Both the position numbers and the translations under genes were made by a program. DNA of 64,000 nucleotides from Tessaracoccus sp. SD287 (GTDB lineage: Bacteria; Actinomycetota; Actinomycetes; Propionibacteriales; Propionibacteriaceae). Positions 52,556-61,652 of the stretch are shown one piece after another. The notes below the pieces were generated by a model. It ran no database searches. It saw nothing but the letters and a program-made list of their open reading frames with translations, and was not told the DNA's origin. How positions within the stretch are numbered: the first letter of the stretch is position 1; every line of letters begins with the position of its first letter. The stretch is taken from contig NZ_JADIJQ010000004.1 of the NCBI RefSeq assembly GCF_017355265.1, forward strand, positions 62,001-126,000, written 5' to 3'.

Positions 52556-52702
52556 CACGCTGCTCACGGGCAGCACACTACTTGCTGCGGGGTCGGCCAG
52601 CCCGCCGCGCCAATGGGGCCAGCCGTGGCTGGCCCGGTCAACGACTATGTTGGGCGATGCGGTGCGACTGGTCACCGCACCGTCTCACCGAGGGCATGGG
52701 GC

Positions 52703-55700
52703 ATGGGTTCACTCACGTTCAACCGGGCCAAGCGGGCGGCACCACCGCCCATGCCGCGCGGTGATCTGTTGTTGGAACCACCACCCGAGATTCCGCCGCC
52801 CACGCCGAGCAAACCGTTCGGCACCCTGCTGCGGATGCTGCCCATGGTCGCCGGGGCGCTGGCCATGGGCGTGATGATGATGGGCGGTGGCGGGCGCGGT
52901 GCCGGCCCCCTGGGCGGCATCGTCGGCGGCATGTACGCCATCTCCATGTTCGGCATGATGCTCAGCCAGACCGGGCGCCAGAACGACGACCAGTCCCAGC
53001 AACTCGACGCCGGACGACGCGACTACTTCCGCTACCTCGGCCAGACCCGCCGCCAGGTCCGCCAGGCCGCCGACCAGCAGCGCGCCGCCGTCGCCTTCCG
53101 CCACCCACCGCCCGAGACGTTGTGGACGATCATCGGCAACAGGCGCATGTGGGAACGACGCCGCGACGACGAGGACTTCGCCTCCATCCGGGTCGCCGTC
53201 GGCCCCCAGCAGTTCGCCAAACGGCTCACCCCACCGGAGTCCCAGCCGTTGGAGGACCTGGAGCCATTGACCACCGGGGCCCTGCGCCGGTTCATCCGCA
53301 CCCACCGACTGGTCCAGTCGGTGCCGTTGGCGATGAACCTGGACGGCTTCCGCGAGATTCGCCTGGTCGGGGACGTCGAGGCCTGCCGCAGGCTCGCCTA
53401 CTCGATGGTCGCCCAGACCGTCACCTGGCACGCCCCCGCCGACATCCGGCTGATGGTCTGCGCCGCGCCCGGCGTCCAGGACCAGTGGTCGTGGGTGAAG
53501 TGGCTGCCGCACCTGCAGCACCCCCACGAGCGCGACGGTGCCGGCCCCGTGCGGCTGTTCGCGACCTCTGCTGACGACCTGCAGGGCCTGTCCATGAACC
53601 AGGCCAACCCCGACTCCGACCCTGCGCAGGTCGTGGTCGTCGTCGACGGGGTCGACGACGTGGTGGCCAGCCAGTACGGCACCCCCTCGGCCCACGCCAT
53701 CGGCATCCATGTCACCGGCGAGACCCAGGTTCCGCGCCGAATGCTGGACAAGGTCGCCTTCCTCGAGGTCAAGGGTGAGACCGTCACCCTGCACCGCCGC
53801 ACCCCCAAGGGCGTCATTGCCCGCACCTCGCTGGGACGACCCGACGGGGCGCCGCTGGTCTACCTGGAGATGCTGGCCCGCCAGTTGTCCCCCTACCGCC
53901 TGCCGGTGAGCGCCACCATGGACGAGGAGGACGCCCCCGAGGTCGTCTTCGAACCGCCCAAGGACTACCCGGCGATGGTCGGCGTCGGTGACCCGCTCAC
54001 CCTCGACGTGCGCCAGGCCTGGAAACTGCGGCCGCTGCGCCAGCACCTGCGGATCCCGTTCGGCACCGCCGAGGACGGGCGTCCCGTCGAACTGGACCTC
54101 AAGGAGGCCGCCCAGGGGGGCATGGGCCCCCACGGCATCTGCATCGGCGCCACCGGGTCGGGCAAGTCGGAGTTCCTGCGCACCCTGGTGCTGGGTCTGG
54201 CGATGACCCATTCCACCGAGCAGCTCAACCTGGTGCTGGTCGACTTCAAGGGCGGCGCCACCTTCCTCGGGCTGGACGACCTGCCGCACGTCTCGGCGGT
54301 GATCACCAACCTCGAGGGCGAGATGAGCCTGGTCGACCGGATGCAGGACGCCATTGGCGGCGAGCTGGACCGTCGCATGGAGGTGCTGCGTGCCGCCGGG
54401 AACTTCAAGAACCGCGAGGACTACGAGGCCGCGCGCCAGGCCGGGGCCGACATTCCCCCGATGCCGCACCTGTTCATCGTCGTCGACGAGTTCTCCGAGC
54501 TGTTGAGCGCCCGACCGGAGTTCATCGACCTGTTCCTGCAGATCGGTCGCGTCGGACGATCCATCGCGGTGCACCAGCTGCTGGCCTCGCAGCGGCTCGA
54601 GGAGGGCAAGCTCAAGGGCCTGGACACCTTCTTGTCCTACCGGATAGCGCTGCGCACCTTCTCACCGGCCGAGTCGCGCACCATCATCGGCGTGCCAGAC
54701 GCCTATGAGCTGCCGCCCGGCCCCGGCAACGGCTACCTGAAGTTCGACACCGTCTCGATGGTGCGCTTCAAGGCGGCCTACGTGTCGGGACCTTGGCACG
54801 GGTCGCCGACCGTCGGTGGCGGGGTCACCGTCGCCGACGACCTGGGCGGCGCCCTGCACGAGTCCGACGCCTGGCACCCGCCGGTGCTGGAGTTCGCCGC
54901 CCAGCACGTGCCGCCGGTGCAGCGTCCCGAGATCGAGGCCCCGCCGGCGCGGGCCGCCCTGGAGCCGGCCGCGGTCACGCCCGCGGCGTCCGGGACCGAG
55001 GACGAGGAGGAGGAGACCCTGCTCACCCTGGTCGTGAACCGGATGAAGGGGCACGGCTGGCCCGCCCACCAGGTGTGGCTGCCGCCCCTGGACGACCCGC
55101 CGACCATGGACCAACTGCTGGGCGGCGGACTGGTCGAGATCCCGGCGAGGGGCCTCACCTCGGCCGACCAGCGCATGCATGGACGACTGCGCGGCCCGGT
55201 GGCGCTCATCGACCGCCCCCGACACCAGCGCCGCGACCCGATGTGGATCGACTACTCCGGGTCGGGCGGCAACCTGGCCGTGGTCGGCGGCCCGCAGGCC
55301 GGCAAGTCAATGGCACTGCGCGCAGCGGTGACCGGCCTGGCCCTGACCCACACCCCGGTGGAGGTCGGCTTCTACATGCTCGACTTCGGTGGTGGTGGCC
55401 TGACCTCCCTGCGCGAGATGCCGCACGTGGGTTCGGTGTGCGGGCGCCTGGACGTCGACCGGGTGCGCCGCACCATCGCCGAGATGAACACCCTGCGCAC
55501 CAGCCGCGAGGTGCTGTTCGCCGAGCAGGGCATTGACTCCATGAACACCTACCGCCGCGGGCGCCGCGACGGCACCATTCCCGCCGACCGCTTCCCCACC
55601 GACGTGTTCCTGGTCATTGACGGCTGGAACACCCTGCGGCAGGAGTTCGAGGCCCAGGAGCAGACCATCACCAACCTGGCCGCCACTGGTCTGGGCTTCG

Positions 55701-56770
55701 GCATCCACGTCTGGATCGCGGCGAACAAGTGGTCGGAGATGCGCGCCAACATCCGCGACATGATGCAGTCACGCATGGAGCTCAAGCTGGGCGACCCCTT
55801 CGAGTCGGAGATCAATCGCAAGGTGCAGGCCATCGTCCCGGCCGGCCGGCCGGGTCGGGGCATCACCAATGACGGCCTGCACTCCCTGGTGGGGCTGCCC
55901 CGCATCGACTCCGTCGAGTCGGCCGATGACGTCGCCGCCGGCCAACGAGACATGATCGAGCAGATGAACAGGGCCTGGCAGGGTCCCCGGGCCGCCCCGG
56001 TGCGGATGCTGCCCGACAGCCTGGACATCACCACCCTGCCCGCCGTGGTCCACGACGGGATCCACCGCCAGATTCCGTGGGCGATCGACGAACTGGAACT
56101 GGCGCCGGTCGTGCTCGACCCCACCTCCGAGCCGCACCTGATGATCTTCGGCGCTCCCGAATCGGGCAAGACCAACCTGCTGCGGGTGTTGCTGCGCGGC
56201 ATCACGGCCAGGTACACCCCCAAGGAGGCCAAGATCATCCTGGTCGACTACCGGCGCGACCTGCTCGGCGAGATCGAGAGCGAGCACCTGATCGGCTACG
56301 CCGCCTCCTCCCAGGCCGGCACCGAGCTGCTCAAGAACGCGGCGGACGCGGTGCGCACCCGACTGCCCGGCCCCGACGTCACCCAGCAGCAGCTGCGGGA
56401 CCGGTCATGGTGGAGTGGCGCCGACATGTTCGTGGTCGTTGACGACTACGAACTGGTCGCCACCTCCCTGGGCAACCCGATGATGCCCTTCGCCGACCTG
56501 GTCAGCCAGGCCCAGGACATTGGCCTGCACATCATCCTGGCCCGCGGCATGGGCGGAGCCGGACGCACCGTCTTCTCCGACCAGATCGTCACCCGGATGA
56601 AGGACGCCGTGAACCCGGCGCTGATCATGAGCGGCCCCCGCGACGAGGGCGTGCTGTGGGCCGACGTGAAGCCCAGCCCGCTGCCCCCGGGCCGCGGCAC
56701 CCTGGTGACCCGTGCCGGCAAGGTGCTCGTGCAGATCGCCGACGTCACCGGCGAACAGGAACAGCGCTAG
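52703..56770 (+). CDS. eccC: Type VII secretion ATPase EccC
   Basis: 1355 aa as one chain from the ATG at 52703; mycobacterial ESX-1 splits this into EccCa and EccCb. Two N-terminal transmembrane helices (about 45-90) are followed by three FtsK/SpoIIIE ATPase domains with Walker A GATGSGKSE (near 482), GGPQAGKSM (near 862) and GAPESGKTN (near 1150). Walker B: FIVVDEFSELL (first), FLVIDGWN (second) and FVVVDDYEL (third). The motor drives ESX export and recognises WXG substrates through its last domain. The first domain has a full acidic Walker B with Glu; the others deviate, as usual for EccC. It ends 16 nt before the converging mycP stop. Confidence 0.95.
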   Translation: MGSLTFNRAKRAAPPPMPRGDLLLEPPPEIPPPTPSKPFGTLLRMLPMVAGALAMGVMMMGGGGRGAGPLGGIVGGMYAISMFGMMLSQTGRQNDDQSQQLDAGRRDYFRYLGQTRRQVRQAADQQRAAVAFRHPPPETLWTIIGNRRMWERRRDDEDFASIRVAVGPQQFAKRLTPPESQPLEDLEPLTTGALRRFIRTHRLVQSVPLAMNLDGFREIRLVGDVEACRRLAYSMVAQTVTWHAPADIRLMVCAAPGVQDQWSWVKWLPHLQHPHERDGAGPVRLFATSADDLQGLSMNQANPDSDPAQVVVVVDGVDDVVASQYGTPSAHAIGIHVTGETQVPRRMLDKVAFLEVKGETVTLHRRTPKGVIARTSLGRPDGAPLVYLEMLARQLSPYRLPVSATMDEEDAPEVVFEPPKDYPAMVGVGDPLTLDVRQAWKLRPLRQHLRIPFGTAEDGRPVELDLKEAAQGGMGPHGICIGATGSGKSEFLRTLVLGLAMTHSTEQLNLVLVDFKGGATFLGLDDLPHVSAVITNLEGEMSLVDRMQDAIGGELDRRMEVLRAAGNFKNREDYEAARQAGADIPPMPHLFIVVDEFSELLSARPEFIDLFLQIGRVGRSIAVHQLLASQRLEEGKLKGLDTFLSYRIALRTFSPAESRTIIGVPDAYELPPGPGNGYLKFDTVSMVRFKAAYVSGPWHGSPTVGGGVTVADDLGGALHESDAWHPPVLEFAAQHVPPVQRPEIEAPPARAALEPAAVTPAASGTEDEEEETLLTLVVNRMKGHGWPAHQVWLPPLDDPPTMDQLLGGGLVEIPARGLTSADQRMHGRLRGPVALIDRPRHQRRDPMWIDYSGSGGNLAVVGGPQAGKSMALRAAVTGLALTHTPVEVGFYMLDFGGGGLTSLREMPHVGSVCGRLDVDRVRRTIAEMNTLRTSREVLFAEQGIDSMNTYRRGRRDGTIPADRFPTDVFLVIDGWNTLRQEFEAQEQTITNLAATGLGFGIHVWIAANKWSEMRANIRDMMQSRMELKLGDPFESEINRKVQAIVPAGRPGRGITNDGLHSLVGLPRIDSVESADDVAAGQRDMIEQMNRAWQGPRAAPVRMLPDSLDITTLPAVVHDGIHRQIPWAIDELELAPVVLDPTSEPHLMIFGAPESGKTNLLRVLLRGITARYTPKEAKIILVDYRRDLLGEIESEHLIGYAASSQAGTELLKNAADAVRTRLPGPDVTQQQLRDRSWWSGADMFVVVDDYELVATSLGNPMMPFADLVSQAQDIGLHIILARGMGGAGRTVFSDQIVTRMKDAVNPALIMSGPRDEGVLWADVKPSPLPPGRGTLVTRAGKVLVQIADVTGEQEQR

Positions 56771-56785
56771 CGGCGCGCCAGCGGC

Positions 56786-58099
56786 TCAGTCGTCGTCCTG
56801 GTCGTCGGGCTGCTCGGCCGGGGCGAAGTCGCGTCGGGCAGCCGCCGGGATGACGAGCTTGAGGGTCAGGCCCAGCGCGGCCAGGCCGGTGGCGCCGGCG
56901 GCGATGGCCAAGGTCAGCCGGCGCGGTCCCGGGTCCACCGGCGGCGGCGGTTCGGTCCTCACCGGCGGGGCGGAGGTCGTCGGACTCGGATGCGAGGTGG
57001 TCGGCACCGCCGTCCCGACCAGCGCCCGCACCGGGTTCACCACGCCCCAGCCGACCTTCGGGTCGGGCGGGGCCGCCACCGGCCGGTCAGCGGTCTCGAC
57101 CAGCCGCTGCCTGACCTGCGCCGGGGTCAGGTCGGGTTCGCGCTCCAGCAGCAGGGCCACCACGCCGGTGACCAGGGGCGCCGCGAACGAGGTCCCGGTC
57201 ACATTCGTGTAGGCCTGGTTGGCGACCAGGGACGCCACGTCGCTGCCCTTGGGCTTGGTCGAGGGGGCCAGCGCGGTCACCAGGTGGCCGGGGGCGGCGA
57301 TGGTGACCTGCATGCCGGCCGCCGAGTACGAGATTTCGGAGGGGGTGTCGTCCGGCTTGGTCGCGCCCACCGAGATCACCCCCGGGTACGAGGCCGGGTA
57401 GGCGGGGCCGTGCAGGCCGCTGTCGGTGTTGCCCGCTGCCGCGACGACCACGATGCCGGCGTCGATGGCCTTCTTGATGGCGGCCTCGTAGGCGGGGTCC
57501 TTGACGCCCATCACCTGCGAGATGTTGATGACGTCGACCCGGGCGGCCACGGCCTCGTTGATGGCGGCCACGGTCGGGGCCGGTGACTCCGACTGCTGTT
57601 TGCCCTCGTCGTCCAGTGGTACCGCCAGTCCGCGGTAGGCGATCACCTTGGCGCCGGGGGCGACCCCGCCGAAGTTGGTGCGGGCGTCGATGCCCGAGGT
57701 GCTGGCGATCAGTGAGGTGACCTGGGTGCCGTGGCCGCAGTCCAGTCCATCCTTGCGGTCCTGGTCGTCCAGCGGAATCATGTTCAGGCTGGTGACGTCA
57801 TTGGCGTTGAAGTAGGCGGAGTTGATGTTGCTGGTGCCCGTGTCGATCACCGCCACGGTGACTCCCTCGCCGGTGGCCAGCGCCCAGGCCTCCTTGAGGC
57901 GCAGCCGGTCCATCTGCCAGGCATGCGCGCCCTGGTTGCCCGACGGCTGGAAGGTCCGGCACAGCGAGACCTCCAGCGGGTCCGCGGCCCGGGCGACGGG
58001 GACGGTCGCGACCAGTGCCGACAAGCCCACCAGGGTGAGTGCCGCCGTGGTGCGCAGCGTCGCGCCGATCAGGGGGCGGCGGGGGCTGGTCGTGGGCAC
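56786..58099 (-). CDS. mycP: Mycosin (ESX-associated subtilisin-like protease)
   Basis: 437 aa from a GTG. Signal peptide about 1-38 (ATVPVARA), then a subtilase domain with Asp86 (VAVIDTGTS), His123 (CGHGTQV), oxyanion Asn224 (AAAGNTD) and Ser304 (GTSFAAP). A Pro/Thr-rich linker leads to a C-terminal transmembrane helix (about 395-420) and an acidic cytoplasmic tail. Mycosins cap and stabilise the ESX membrane complex; catalysis is intact here. Divergent from the DUF2510 gene. Confidence 0.93.
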   Translation of the reverse strand: MPTTSPRRPLIGATLRTTAALTLVGLSALVATVPVARAADPLEVSLCRTFQPSGNQGAHAWQMDRLRLKEAWALATGEGVTVAVIDTGTSNINSAYFNANDVTSLNMIPLDDQDRKDGLDCGHGTQVTSLIASTSGIDARTNFGGVAPGAKVIAYRGLAVPLDDEGKQQSESPAPTVAAINEAVAARVDVINISQVMGVKDPAYEAAIKKAIDAGIVVVAAAGNTDSGLHGPAYPASYPGVISVGATKPDDTPSEISYSAAGMQVTIAAPGHLVTALAPSTKPKGSDVASLVANQAYTNVTGTSFAAPLVTGVVALLLEREPDLTPAQVRQRLVETADRPVAAPPDPKVGWGVVNPVRALVGTAVPTTSHPSPTTSAPPVRTEPPPPVDPGPRRLTLAIAAGATGLAALGLTLKLVIPAAARRDFAPAEQPDDQDDD

Positions 58100-58157
58100 A
58101 GGGGCACTCTACCCAGCCACCGTGCCAGGGCCCCGCGTCGATTGCCCCCGCATCGAT

Positions 58158-58163
58158 TAGCCT
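58158..58163 (+). promoter_or_regulatory. Possible -10 of DUF2510 gene
   Basis: TAGCCT about 40 nt before the GTG at 58205. Confidence 0.3.
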
Positions 58164-58204
58164 GTGACCCGACGACGGACTCTCGACGAGGATGGGGGGT
58201 GGGC

Positions 58205-59041
58205 GTGGCCGACAAGCCCTACGGCTGGTACGACGACCCCTCGGTCGCTGACCGCTTCCGGTGGTGGGACGGTGCCGGGTGGACCAGTTGGGTGAGCACC
58301 CGGCGCGATGCCCCGCCGCCCCCGGCCCCCGACCGGCGGGTCACCCCGGTGCCGACCACCGTGGACCGGCTGCTGCGCTGGGGCGGTCTGGCCACAGTGG
58401 TGGCCGTGCTGGTCTTCGCGCTGCTCGCTGGCATCGGCATGGTGCTGAACCGGCGGGAGGCACGGACGCAGGTGCCGACCGAACCCACCGAGGTGATCAC
58501 CACCACCCCGGCACCGAGCCGGCTCCAGTACCAGAGCGGCATCCTGGTGATGGACGGGTTCCTCAGCGTCCCGCTGCCGGAGGGCGACTTCGACCGCGCC
58601 GAGGCCGATCGAGGCCGCGACGGGCTGTTCGCCACCAAGTACGTCAGCCATCTGCCGGGCAGCGAGGTGCCGGCCGGTGCCCCGGGAGCCCAGCTGCTGG
58701 TGGGTCTGGCCGCCGACGGGCTGATGCATCCGCAGTACCGGGGCACCAATGCCGGGCTGGCCGCCACCCAGGTGGCCTACACCGTCTTCGGGGCCGTCGA
58801 GCCGTTGGTGGGCCAGCCCGAGATCACCGAGGGGGACCTCGACGGTCACCGTTCCTGGCAGGCCACCGTCCCCATCACCTACCGCGACGGCGACGTCCAG
58901 CACCGCGCCGAGGTGCGGGCCCTGGTGGTCCAGCTGGACGACTGGTCCTGGCTGATCTGGGCCGCGGCCACCACCGAGAAGGTGAGCGAGGACCAGCACC
59001 GCCAGTTGGAGGCGTCCCGGCTCGGCATCCGCTTCGCGTGA
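58205..59041 (+). CDS. DUF2510 membrane protein beside the ESX locus
   Basis: 278 aa from a GTG at 58205. The head YGWYDDPSVADRFRWWDGAGWTSWVS is the Trp-rich DUF2510 motif, followed by a Pro-rich linker, one transmembrane helix (about 60-82) and an extracytoplasmic domain of about 190 residues without recognised family. DUF2510 proteins often occur near membrane secretion or stress genes; a link to ESX is suggested only by position. The open frame extends far upstream antisense to mycP and is not used. Confidence 0.7.
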   Translation: MADKPYGWYDDPSVADRFRWWDGAGWTSWVSTRRDAPPPPAPDRRVTPVPTTVDRLLRWGGLATVVAVLVFALLAGIGMVLNRREARTQVPTEPTEVITTTPAPSRLQYQSGILVMDGFLSVPLPEGDFDRAEADRGRDGLFATKYVSHLPGSEVPAGAPGAQLLVGLAADGLMHPQYRGTNAGLAATQVAYTVFGAVEPLVGQPEITEGDLDGHRSWQATVPITYRDGDVQHRAEVRALVVQLDDWSWLIWAAATTEKVSEDQHRQLEASRLGIRFA

Positions 59042-59060
59042 GGACCGGTGGCGCAGGGCT

Positions 59061-59066
59061 TAGGCT
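59061..59066 (+). promoter_or_regulatory. -10 box of leaderless pheA
   Basis: TAGGCT ends 6 nt before the GTG at 59073; no ribosome site. Confidence 0.5.
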
Positions 59067-59072
59067 GATCGG

Positions 59073-59972
59073 GTGCTGCTCGGATACTTCGGTCCCGCGG
59101 GGACCTTCACCCACCAGGCCCTGCTGACCCTCGGTGACCACGAGAACCGGCCCTACGCCTCGGTGGTGGCGACGCTCAATGCGGTGCGTTCCGGCGAGGT
59201 GGACGCGGCCCTGGTGCCGATCGAGAACTCGGTGGAGGGTGGCGTCTCGGCGACCCTCGACAACCTCGGCTCCGAGCCCGTGCTGCGGATCATCCGGGAG
59301 GTGCTGCTGCCGATCCAGTTCGGTCTCTACGGGCGGCCCGGCACCCGCCTCGAGGACGTCCGCCGGGTGCTGACCCACCCCCATGCCGCCGCCCAGGTGC
59401 GGCTGTGGCTGGCCGCGAACCTGCCGCACGCCACCGTCACCGAGGGTGGTTCAACCGCCGGCGCCGCGGAGGAGGTCGCCCGCCCGGACTCGTCCCACGA
59501 CGCGGCCGTGTGCGCCAACGTCGCCGGCCAGATGTACGGACTGGACGAGATCGTCGGAGGCATCGCCGACAATGACGCGGCGGTCACCCGCTTCGTGCTG
59601 GTCGCCGGCCGCGGATCACAACCGGAACGCACCGGGGCGGACAAGACCAGCCTGGTCGTCTTTCCCTACCTCGACCGGCCCGGCAGCCTGCTGACGATCC
59701 TGGAACAGTTCGCGACCCGGGGCGTCAACCTGACCCGGCTGGAGTCCCGGCCCACCAAGACCACGCTCGGCTCCTACTGCTTCTCCATTGACGCCGAGGG
59801 CCACCTGACCGACGAGCGACTCGCCGAGGCGCTGTTGGGACTGCGACGGACCTGCCGCGACGTGGTCTTCCTGGGCTCCTATCCCCGCGCCGACGAAGTG
59901 GAGCCGACGACGGTCAGGGGCAGCAGCGACCATGACTACCGCAAGGCCCGCGCCTGGTTGGAGTCGCTGTAG
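59073..59972 (+). CDS. pheA: Prephenate dehydratase
   Basis: 299 aa from a GTG. Prephenate dehydratase domain (1-185) with FGPAGTFTHQAL at the start, IENSVEGGVSATLD and the catalytic NDAAVTRF (TRF motif). A C-terminal ACT domain (about 192-275) with the phenylalanine-binding ESRPTKT follows. It converts prephenate to phenylpyruvate for phenylalanine synthesis and should be inhibited by phenylalanine. Stands alone; converges 3 nt from the kinase stop. Confidence 0.93.
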   Translation: MLLGYFGPAGTFTHQALLTLGDHENRPYASVVATLNAVRSGEVDAALVPIENSVEGGVSATLDNLGSEPVLRIIREVLLPIQFGLYGRPGTRLEDVRRVLTHPHAAAQVRLWLAANLPHATVTEGGSTAGAAEEVARPDSSHDAAVCANVAGQMYGLDEIVGGIADNDAAVTRFVLVAGRGSQPERTGADKTSLVVFPYLDRPGSLLTILEQFATRGVNLTRLESRPTKTTLGSYCFSIDAEGHLTDERLAEALLGLRRTCRDVVFLGSYPRADEVEPTTVRGSSDHDYRKARAWLESL

Positions 59973-59975
59973 GGG

Positions 59976-61583
59976 TCACTTCCGCGGCAGCATCACGGTG
60001 ACCGCGCCGGGGACGACCTCGGCCTCGAACGTGCTCGCCTCGCCCAGGGTGTCGCCGTCGAACTGGTAGGGCATCGGCTCGGCCACCGAGATCTCGACCC
60101 TGCGTCCCTGCATCTCGGTGACGCTGTGCGAAGTCTGCTTCTTCAGCACCTTCAGACCCCACTTGAACCACTGCCCAAATCCGCGCGGCGAGGTGACGAT
60201 CAGGTCGAGTTCCCCGTCGAAGGGGGTGCCGTGGGGGAACAAGGCCAGCCCGGCCTGCACCTCGCCGACGTTGCCGACCAGCATCAGGGTGGCCGGGTTG
60301 TCGTTGACCATGCGCCCGTCCAGGGTGACGGTGGCCTGCACGGGGGCAGTGTTGATGTTCTGGGCGACCGCAACGAAGTAGGCCACCGACTTCACGACGC
60401 TCTTCAACTGGGCGTTGGTCTCGGCCATCACCACCCCGTCGATGCCGAGCCCGCCCATCACCGCGAAGTGTTCGGCGTGACGGCGGTCGCCGTCGATGGT
60501 GACCTTGACCAGGTCGGTCGGGGTGGGGGTGCCGTCGAAGGCGATCCGCAGCGCATCGGACTCGTCCAGTGCGATGCCCAGATTGCGGGCCAGCAAATTC
60601 GCGGTACCCGCGGGGATGATGCCCAACGGGATGCCGGAGTGCGCCAGTTCCGAGCAGACCACCCGGACGGTGCCGTCGCCGCCAGCCACCAGCACCAGGT
60701 CGGGGCGCAACGCGATCGCGTCGCGGGTCATGGCGTAGCCGGGGTCTGCGGCGCTGGTGGTCAGCCAGTGCGGGTCGCCCCATTCGCGCACCCGCGCCTC
60801 GTGGGTGACGTGCCGACGGAAGGTCTGCTCGTCGCCGACCTTGGCGGGGTTGTAGACGACCGCCACGGTGCGGACCGCCTCGACGTTCTCGCGCACCGGG
60901 GGCGCTGAGTACCACACCGGTTCGGTCACCAACCCCGAGATGGCACCCGCTGCGGAGGCGGCCGCCAGCCCCAGCAGCACGGCGCCGACGGTGTCGCTGG
61001 CGAACGCCGCCCTGACCAGCCAGCGGTCGACGATGATGACCGCGACCGCCAGCGTCATCCAGACACGCAGCGAGCGGACGGTGCGAAAGTTGGCCCTGGT
61101 GACGGTGGCCACGACGACCACCATCACGGCGGCGGCGGTGGCGACGGCGACGTCCGAACTGGGGTAGCTGAACCCCCGCAGGGTGAAGGACGGCTCGTAC
61201 CACGGGGCCGGTCGGGGTCGGGCGACGAACAGCTTGACCGCCCAGCTCAATGCCCAGGCCATGGCGGGGGCCAGCACCAGCGCCAGCGCCAGGTTGCGCA
61301 GGCGACGCCGGTGGGCCCACTGACTGCCGAAACAACAGGCGATCATCACCACCACCGGCAGCGTGACGACCGCCAGCGCCCGGCTGATCTCCAGGACCGT
61401 GCTGCCCAGCCGCGGCGGCGCCATGGCCCGGTCGAAGTCGTCCAGCAGTCGGGTGCCGAAGACCAGCCCCGACCAGGCCAGGAAGGCGACGATCGAGGTG
61501 ATCAGGGCGGTGACGGCGAACCGTGAGATCTGACGCGGTCGACGAGCAGCCCCGACCGGCGGCGACGACGGGGTCGTGGCCAT
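59976..61583 (-). CDS. PAP2-like/diacylglycerol kinase fusion protein
   Basis: 535 aa. The N-terminal half is a six-helix PAP2-like membrane domain (about 25-220). Motif 1 is kept (KLFVARPRP), but PSGH reads PSSD and the third motif has Ala where the His should be (DRWLVRAAFASD), so phosphatase activity is unlikely. The C-terminal half (about 235-535) is a diacylglycerol kinase catalytic domain with LVAGGDGTVR and IPAGTANLLARNLGI. It probably phosphorylates diacylglycerol or a related lipid at the membrane. Confidence 0.8.
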   Translation of the reverse strand: MATTPSSPPVGAARRPRQISRFAVTALITSIVAFLAWSGLVFGTRLLDDFDRAMAPPRLGSTVLEISRALAVVTLPVVVMIACCFGSQWAHRRRLRNLALALVLAPAMAWALSWAVKLFVARPRPAPWYEPSFTLRGFSYPSSDVAVATAAAVMVVVVATVTRANFRTVRSLRVWMTLAVAVIIVDRWLVRAAFASDTVGAVLLGLAAASAAGAISGLVTEPVWYSAPPVRENVEAVRTVAVVYNPAKVGDEQTFRRHVTHEARVREWGDPHWLTTSAADPGYAMTRDAIALRPDLVLVAGGDGTVRVVCSELAHSGIPLGIIPAGTANLLARNLGIALDESDALRIAFDGTPTPTDLVKVTIDGDRRHAEHFAVMGGLGIDGVVMAETNAQLKSVVKSVAYFVAVAQNINTAPVQATVTLDGRMVNDNPATLMLVGNVGEVQAGLALFPHGTPFDGELDLIVTSPRGFGQWFKWGLKVLKKQTSHSVTEMQGRRVEISVAEPMPYQFDGDTLGEASTFEAEVVPGAVTVMLPRK

Positions 61584-61640
61584 GTGGCACCACCCCCTGT
61601 CCGTGACGATATTGGCTACGTGTCAGCGTAGTGGGCTGGA

Positions 61641-61646
61641 TAGAGT
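61641..61646 (+). promoter_or_regulatory. -10 box of leaderless serS
   Basis: TAGAGT ends 6 nt before the serS ATG. Confidence 0.5.
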
Positions 61647-61652
61647 TGGGGC

